DNA of 64,000 nucleotides from Desmodus rotundus (lineage: Eukaryota; Chordata; Mammalia; Chiroptera; Phyllostomidae): contig NC_071397.1 in NCBI RefSeq assembly GCF_022682495.2, forward strand, positions 4,741,082 through 4,805,081, written 5' to 3'. The notes under the pieces were generated by a model. That model was given only the letters and a program-made list of their open reading frames with translations, did not search any database and was not told where the DNA came from. Shown here in pieces: positions 26,501-35,500 of this stretch (positions are counted from its first letter, which is position 1; every line of letters begins with the position of its first letter). The position numbers and the translations under genes were made by a program.

Positions 26501-29500
26501 TTTCTGCATCTATTGATATGACCATATGATTGTTATCTTTCATTTTGCTGATGTGATATATCATGTCAATTGATTTGCAAATAGTGTACCAACCTTACAT
26601 GCCTGGAATAAATCCCACTCGATCATGGTGTTTGATCTTTTGAATGCATTGCTGAATTTGGTTTGCTAACATTTCATTGAGGATTTTTGCATCTATGTTC
26701 ATCAGGATACTGGCTTATAATTTTCTCTCTTTGTAGTGTCTTTGTCTGGTTTTGGAGTTAGGATGATGCTGGTGGCACATGCAGGCGTGTGTTTCTGGGA
26801 TCCTCGGTGAGTGGCACTGGGAAAGGCAGGTTTGTGAGGAGTTAGATAGAGCAGGGGTGTCAAACTCATTGTCCCCAGGGGCCACATCAGCCTCGAGGTT
26901 GCCTTCAAAGGGCCAAATGTAATTTTAGGACTGTATAAGTGTAACTACTCCTTAACAGTTAAGTGGGAGGTTGGCGCTACCGCCAGGTGGAAACAAGGTG
27001 CCGGGCGGATAAAACAAGGTGGAGGGCCGGATTCAGCCAGCGGGCCTTGTGTTTGACACCTGTACGTAGACGGACAAACAGATAGGCAGCCCTGTCTTAG
27101 GACTGGCAGAAACCCAGGCGTAGAAAAGAAGAAGCACAGATCGACAGATAGAAAAGCCAAGAAATAACGGAGACTAGAACAGAGTCATCAGAAAAAACAC
27201 ATAAAGACGGGGCAGTATGTGGTGGCTTCCTGGAGTCTGCCAGTCCCAGAGAGCCTGTTCCCCACAGGGCCTGCTTGGTGCTCCAGAGGCCACACAGCGC
27301 CCTCTCCTGGATGGCACAGGCCTGGCAGGTGGAGAGTGGTCCACACACCTGGGTCTGCATAGGAACCATTGTCAGCATCTGGGGTTTGGAGGCAGATCTG
27401 GCCTTCCACCACCATGACATTTCCCACCGGCCTACAAGCCCCTGGCTTCCTCCTTCCTGGGAGTCCGGGAGGCCTAGTTCCCAGCAGCAGATTCTCCCAA
27501 GGTCTGACTGGGTCCTGATGCTGTGCCATCCTGCGCAGAGCCAGCCTGGGAAGGCGGAAGGGGGGTGAGACACGTGCCCAGGTCTCCGTGTGCAACTGCG
27601 CAGGCTGTGCACTGCACGAGCGGCCTCATCCCAGAGGAACACACCTCACCCACAGCAGCCCGCGTGCATGGTACAGTCACAACTCTCGTTGCCCAGCAGA
27701 GGGCAGTGGAGTGTCTTGTTCCAGCAACACCAGACTAGCATGCCAGTTTGCCGACAGATGTCAGTCAGGTGTTTTGAGGAAGTGGTGTCTTTGGCTAGTT
27801 GGCACAAAGGCACTGAGTAGGCTGCGGGGGCCTGAACCAGCCCAGGCCTGAGCACTCAGGAAAGTGGCCTCCAGAAACCTTCATCTTGTCTCTCTGCAGA
27901 GGTTCGTGGTCCTGGACCCCAGGTCAGGAGCTGCCCCATTTCTGTAAAAAGCATCCTATTTCTTCCTACCTCTGGACTCCAAACCTTAGGTGTCTCCCTT
28001 CTGTTCCCTCTCTCCTCTCCCTCACCCAACTAGTCGTGAAGTTTTGCCAGATTTCCTAATCTTGTTCTTCAGGTAGAAACCTCTTCTCCCTCCCCAGGTG
28101 CAGGCAGGCCTCCACCACTTCGGGTGTCACGTCCACACTGGCCTTTGGGGTACTGGTTTGTCCCGTTTCCCCCAGACCCAGCCCTTTGCCCCTTACACTC
28201 AGCTGCAGGGGTGACTCCCAAACACGTCTTGCCACATGAGCTTCTCCATTTACGAACCCTCAGAGCCTCCCCGTTGCCAAGAGTGTTGAGTCCGAATCCC
28301 ATCAGGCCGTTACAGAGCGGGGCAGACTGGATTCATGGGCCTGGCGGGAAGACTAGGCCTAGAGTGAAGAAGGGTGTTTCCAGAGTCCACGCTCTCTGGG
28401 ATGTGGTGAGCCGCCCTGAGAGTCGTCACTCACGGCAGGTCACATGTGGCAGCGGCCAGCAGAGGGGGCTCAAGTGTCAGATGGATTCAATGACAACAAA
28501 ATTCCCTCGCGCCAGGTCTCTTGGGCTCTAAGTTTCTGTCTTAGCTTCCCTTTGTGACTCTACCTCACACTACCCGGGAGAGGTCTGTGTTTACAGGACT
28601 CTGAGCGTGGGTGGAAATAGATGTTCTTCCATTTTACCCTTGGGGGCCAAAGACCTGAGTTTGAATTCTCATTCAGCCATTTAGGTGCTGTGTTACCTCA
28701 GGCAGGTCTCTTGCCCTCTCTGAGTCTCCATTCCCTCATCTCCTAAGTGAGGGTGATAATATCTGCCTCACAAGATTGCTGTGAAAGTTTTCTTTAACTT
28801 TTTACGAACATTTTAACTGAGAAAATAGAACCCCATATACTCATCACCTGGCTTCAACAATTGCCAACTCAAAGCCAGTCTTATTTCCTCAGCATTTCCC
28901 CTCTGAATTCTCTTTTATCACTGGGTTATTTAAAAGCAAATCCCAGTCACATACTTGTTTCACCTGTAAATACTTCAGTGCATCTGTCAGAGATAAGAAC
29001 TTTGGGGTTTTTTTGTTTGTTGCCCTAAAAGATGACAACAGCACCATTATCACAGCTGACAAGTAGATAACAATTATTTAGTCACATCAAGATCCTTCAG
29101 CCCCAGCTGGCGTGGCTCAGTGGATTGAGTGCCAGCCTGCAAACCAAAGGGTCGCTGGTTCAATTCCCAGTCAGGGCACATGCCTGGGTTGTGGACCAGG
29201 TTCCCAGTAGGGGGTGTATGAGAGGCAACCACACATTGATGTTTCTCTTCCTCTCTTTCTCCCTCTCTAAAAATAAATAAATAAAATCTTTAAAAAAGAT
29301 CCCTCAGTTTTCCTTGACTGTCTCATAAATGTGTTTTCACGGCTGATCTGTTTGAATCATTTGTGATATGCTCCTTACATCCCTTTTTAATCCACTACGC
29401 TTTCATTTCCCACTTTTTTCCTCCTTTACTTGTTGGAAAAAATCGGATCGTTTCTTTGATAGAGGTTTTCATCGTCTGGATTTTGCTGACTGCACCCCTA

Positions 29501-32500
29501 TGGTGTCATTTAACATGTCCCGCGGCCTCACATATTTCTTGTAAACTGCTAGAGAACCCGGAGGCCTGACCAGATTCAGCCATGCAGGAAGCCGTAGCTG
29601 GAGAGAGGCCACCCGTGGGGGCGCAGAATGGTTCTAAGTGTAGGATTGATCGGTGGGTTCAGCGGTTGTGCGGATCGAATGAGAGCTTGTGCGGAGGGCC
29701 CTGGACTCAGTTCAGGGGCTGTCACTTAGTAAGCTCCCTCTGACTGGCAGCTTTCATAACGGCCTGGGGACCCTGTGGCATTCTGGGCAAGAGGATGGTG
29801 AGAGACAAGGAGGAACGGATTGCCCAGTTCATGGATCTTTTCAAGGGTGGATCTCTGTGGTCTATGAATTGGGTAATCAATCCCTTCATTCACTCTATGG
29901 GGAAGGGCAGCAATTTTCAACCAGTGTGCTGCAAGAATTTTTAAAACATGCACTACCTGACTATTTAGTCAGGGCACTGGCCTTTTTTCCCTCGGATTGT
30001 CAAATTGTCCCAGCCAACGACAACACAACAAAACGACAACAGCCAACACAACATAACCATCCAGTGTGAATGAATCAAAACTGTGCCTGTTTTTCTGTCA
30101 GATCAGCAACAAAATACATTTTTGGCGTGCTGTAGAATTTTAGCAGCTAGTGTGTGTGCCATGAGATGAAAACACTGAAAATCGCTGGGGTAGAGGGTCT
30201 TTCTGTAGGCCTCAGATCTGCCCGTGCAAAAGCTGTGTCCCCAAGCCCACTCTGTGACCCAGTTTTCACTTCTGGCGAAGCATTCCCGTCACCCCGACTC
30301 ACACTGGGCCAATTCAGCAGCTGCTCAAATTCCAGGAGCCCTTTGGGCCGCTTTTGTGGAGCAAGCCCAGCGCAGGTGCATTTGCCTGGGATCAGGGGGT
30401 GATGAACCAGCTCCCTACCCCTGTCCCAGGAGTCTGAATTGTCCCCTGGGCAGAATCCATCTCCTTCCACCCCACAGTGCCCGGGGGGTGGGGTGGGGTG
30501 GGGGACAAGTCCGAACAGCCTCCCTCCTATTTCTGAGCAGGTGCGGGAGCTGACTGATGCGGAGTTCCCACACTCCTTCCTGGTGTCCGGGAAGCAGCGC
30601 ACCCTGGAGCTGCAAGCACGGTAGGCGCGGGCTAGGGGCGGGGAGGCAAAAAACTGGGAGGGGCCGCTTCCCTGACACCCGTGTTCACTTTCCGAGCAGG
30701 TCCCAGGAGGAAATGATTTCCTGGATGCAGGTATCAGACCAATCCAAGGCCCCTAGGATTCTGAACCACCCCCCCCCCCAACCCCGACCTGGGCTGAGGA
30801 GGAGGGAGGGCTGCATGCCTGGGCAGGGGTGGGGGAGGATGCATGCGCCTCTGCTCCTGCCTAGCTGCTCCCTGCTCTTCCTCCCGAGTGGCTCTGTGGC
30901 AGTTTGAAGGCAAACTGAGTCCAAATCTTGCTGTCCCTCACTGTCTAGCTGGGACAAATCACGTAATATCCTTGAGCTTCAGTTTGCAGGTCTGTATCTG
31001 GAGATAATGGTCTCTCTTCCGTAAGTCAGCCGGTGTGTGCTGAGAATCCAGTGCCTGGCACCCAGGAGGCTTTCAGCAGCGTTTGTTGAATGTGTGGATG
31101 GACGACAGATGGACAAGCTCCCCCTGCCTCCCATTTAACCTGCTCCCTGTGCCCCTGTCCAGGCCTGCCAAGCAGCCATTGACCAAATAGAGAAGCGGAA
31201 TGAAACCTTCAAGGCTGCGGTCCAGGGCCCTGAGGGAGACACCCAGAGGCAGGAGGTAAATGAAGACTTTTTGTTCCTCCCTGGAGATTCACAGGGCTTG
31301 AAGGGACCCAGGAAGCCCACCCGCCCACCCCAACATCACCCGACTTGAACGCTCAGTGCCAAAGGTCCCCCATTAGCAAACAATCCCTATGGGAACCTGT
31401 GAACACAACCAGCTGCAGGAAGGACTTTGCAGCCCTGGCTGTGGGGGTGTTGCAGGTTTGGGCTTGAGAGTGCCTGAGAAGTGTAAGACCTGGGGACGGT
31501 CCCCATCCCAGGAGGGATGGGCTCAGGGACAGTGTCTACCACTAGATTTCAAACCTGAGCTCTGAACTCTGGCTTGCTCCTTGTCTCTGCTGAGTCACCT
31601 AACGCCTCTGGGCCTCAGTTTGCTCACCTGTAAAACAGGAGTGATAGTAACCGACCTACCTTAGCGCCTTCATCCGTTCAGTCAGCTCCACGGGGAAGCA
31701 CCACGCACAGAATCCCTGCCACAAGTGGGCGGGGAGGGCCCAGCGCTCAGGGAGCAGGCGAAAGGGTCCTGAAGTGCTGTCCCGCTGCCCCGCAGCTGCA
31801 GTCTGAGGAGCTGGGCCTGCGGGCGCCACAGTGGGTCCGGGACAGGATGGTGACCATGTGCATGCGCTGCCAGGAGCCCTTCAACGCCCTGACGCGCCGG
31901 CGCCACCACTGCCGGGCCTGCGGCTACGTGAGTACCCCCCACCAGCAGCCCTGCCTCCCCCCAGCTCCGCTGGCCGGCTGGGAGCGGTGCAGCCCAGGCC
32001 CAGGTGCGCGATCTGGTGGGAGCTCTGCGCTGGGGTTTTGAGCTGCCTCGTCTGGACCTCACAGCGCCCACCTGTGAAGCAGGACCTGCATTATCCCCTT
32101 TTTACATATGGGAAGGCGAGGCTCAGATTCTAAATGACTTGCTCAGGGCACTCCTCAAGGTGACCCTACTAATTCACCTGCTTTCTTTCCACCATTTCAG
32201 GGCGAGGGTCATGCAAGGCCTCAGCCCCCCTCCAGCCTTGCACTCACCAGTCATCAGCCCCATGCCTGTTACGCACATCCCTCATCCTCTCTTCACGACT
32301 GACCTCGGCTAACTGTCCCCTCCACTTCTTTACAAGCCCTCTGCGCTCCGGCGTGTGACCAGTTCTCTTGCTAACTCTGCTCACCAGGTTCAGGCCTTAG
32401 TTTCCTCACCTGTACAATGGGCGTTGTAATGCCTCCCTCAGGGGTGGTAGTGAGGACTCAACAGAAGAAGGTGCACCCTTCCCTCTCCTTCTCCTCCTTT

Positions 32501-35500
32501 CCTTCCCCCTCCTCAAGAGCTCAGGTGGAGCTCACTCAGAGGCACGAGTCACCAGCTGACTGGGGAAGTGACCTCCCCACTCCTGGCCGAGCTTGCTTGG
32601 CTTGTTAACCACCTGCTGCTCTTGGGCTGTTCTCTGCTGACATCACAACTCCCTCCATTTACTCTGCAAACAGAGAAGCCCTTATGACCTTAGTCTTTAA
32701 TGAACTCTGGGGGCCAGGGGCCAGGACTGGGGACACACCTGTGCTGAGATTTAAGCGATGAGTTATATCCTGGATCTGGGGATTAGCTACTGTTCTTGAC
32801 AATTTACGTCTGTACATAAGAGTTGAGTTCATTCACACTTGTGAGTTAGTAATGTAGTTCCTAAAAAATATTTAAATAGTTAAGAAATACAAAAAGCCAC
32901 AAGAATAGTATAACAACTTTGAAAGCAGGTGCATGGAAGAAATAAAATATTCTGACAACTCAATGAAATGTATGGTCCTCGATTAAATCCTAAATTGGAA
33001 AACAAAACCAGCTACAGAAGTCGTTATCGGGACCGTTGGTGGAAATTTGATTATGAGGCATGTGCAAATAGTAATTTTGTACCAACGTTAAGCTTCCTGG
33101 GTGTGATCACGGCATTGTGCACAGGCAGAGAGTGTTCTTGTCCCTAGGCACCAGCTATGCATTTAAGGAGAAGGTGTCACGATGACTATAATTTATACTC
33201 AAATGGTTTAGAAAAAATAAAATACAGGGAGAGCTAAAGCAAGTGTAGCAAGAATGTTAACAATTGAGTACTGGCAGGGTATCACTGCATTATTCTTTGA
33301 ACTTGTCTGCAGGTTTGAAATTTTTCAAAATAAAAAGTTGGCAGAGCAGAAAAGAAATACTAATACTATTTTAAAAATTAAACAGATACTCCCAAGGTAG
33401 TTGAAGTCCCCTGGGTGAGGATGTGAGATGTCCTTGGCCCGAGTTTGAGTTTTTTCTGCCTAGGCATCCCTTTGTGCTCTGTGAGTCATCCTTTCGTGGT
33501 GTGGTGCCCAGTTTCTGTCTCCCACTGGCCAGATGGGAGCCCTGGTGAGGGCGGGGCAGGCCCAGGCCTTCTCCTGTGGGGCCCTCCCAGTCACGTGCTG
33601 GGCTGGGCACACCCAGGAGCTCACTGATGAATAGCCCTGCCCCTTGGCTCTATCTCCTGCTCTCATTTCCAAGCCCGTATCCTGGACTCACGGTGCCACC
33701 CCAGTGTTCCTGGAAGTCACGTCCTGCAGCACCCCATGTTTCTTTCCAAGTCTTGTCATGCCTCTTTCGCCCGGTCTTCCCAGCACGATCCATGTCGGCC
33801 TTCTTGGGGGCCTCTCCATGGTGGGCCCCCTCCACACACTACCCATCGCAGGCCTTCTTGGCAAAAACAAGCAGCCCATCATTTTTACATTAGAACATGT
33901 TTGACTCTAAGATTCAATGGAGTGCAAAGTTTGCATGCACCCTAAAGCTAAACTGTGGGACTTGAAGGACATGTCCTGTGTGTGGAGGGCCAGTTGCTGC
34001 CCGTGAGCTGTGTGGCCCTTGGCAAGGGGCTGCCCCTCTGGGACGCCCTGATGCTCCCTGTGAGGCTGGAGAGGACAAGCCCCAGCACTGTGCAACCAGT
34101 GAGCTGCTGGGAGAGTCTGGTGAGAGGGTAGAGGGGACAGAGGGCGCTTGGAGAAGTGAATCAGATATAAGGGGTGTGTGCAGGGCAGATCCCTGGGGTT
34201 AACAGCTGCCTTCACTGATGGGGAATTTGAAGGGGGGAAAAGTGGAGGCACCTGCAGAGGAGGCCAGTTGTCCGCCCCCAGCTGGGGAAGCCCAAAGCAT
34301 GAGCTCTCCTCCTGCATCTCGGCCTCCAGGCAGCTGGCTCTCTGCCAGCGCAGGGGTCTTCCCCTCTCTGCCTGCATTCCTCTCCTGAATCTTGCTCTTT
34401 CTTCCTCCTGCCCCTGGTTGCTCTCACACCCCTGCCCAGCCAAGGTACAAACACAGTCCTCCCCGTCTCACCGAGTCCCCAAGCCCCTCCCGCCCCTCCT
34501 CCCTCAGGTGGTGTGTGCCCGGTGCTCCGACTACCGGGCTGAGCTCAAATATGATGACAACAGGCCCAACCGAGTCTGCCTCGCCTGCTACACATTCCTC
34601 ACCGGCAACGTGCTCCCTGAGGACAAGGATGACAAGAGGAGGGGCATCCTGGAGGTGAGGGCCGCTCCTCCCCATTCAGCAAATGTTCACAGGACTCCTA
34701 CCACAGCGGGCACTGTCCTAGGTGCTGAGGAAAAGCCAGCCGAGGCCACGCTCTCCCTCCTCTCTCTACCCTTCACCCCCTCCCCCACCAGAGCTGGGCC
34801 CGCCACCAAAGGAAAGCAACTTTTGACTCCGGGCTGTGGTCCAGGCTCTCCCCCTTCCCCTCTGGGCCCCCACCCAGACGGCACAGCCTCTCCGCACAGG
34901 GCTTGTCCACGTTCCCACCTCTGCCCCACGGTCCTAGGGGCTGAAGAGAGCTGGTGTTACTGACTCCACATTACAGGTGGGGAGACTGAGGCCCCAGGTC
35001 AGGGTCCCACGGCTGGGAAGAGGCAGACTGGAGACTCCGCTCTAACTAGAGGGGACTTCGGGGACCAGACCCAGAGAAGTGATATGCCCAAGGTCGCCCA
35101 GTGAGTTGGGAGCCAGCTCTCTGACCTTGCCACAGATGTCCTCTCTGCCGCCCTTGGGGCCTGGCCGAGCCACTCCCCACCCCACAGGTGCTCCCCAGGC
35201 CACTCCCTCACTGCTGGTCGGCACCACCAGGGCACTAGCTGTGTTCAGCCTCGTGCTACAAATGTAATGTAACCCAGCCCGGGTGCCGGTTACCGCTGCC
35301 CTCTGCCCCTCCCTCACTAAAAGCCAGGTGGACATCCCACGTCCCTGGGAGGGAGAAGGCCCCAGCCTATTCCAGCTGCACATGGCTCCCCGGTTTCAAG
35401 TTGGTTCCTTTCCGTGGGCATCTACCTGCTTTCCAATCCCCCCCTTTATTCTGGGTCCAGCCCCTGCTCTCGCCCTTCCTGACCATTAGGCAACACAGCC

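Noticed and set aside
24262..26767. Active L1
   Set aside because: 5'-truncated and ORF2 is cut into pieces under 80 codons.
29101..29160. tRNA gene signal (A and B box)
   Set aside because: The boxes belong to Ves SINEs; no cloverleaf with acceptor stem can be formed, and the same holds at 3.2, 56.0 and 61.9 kb.
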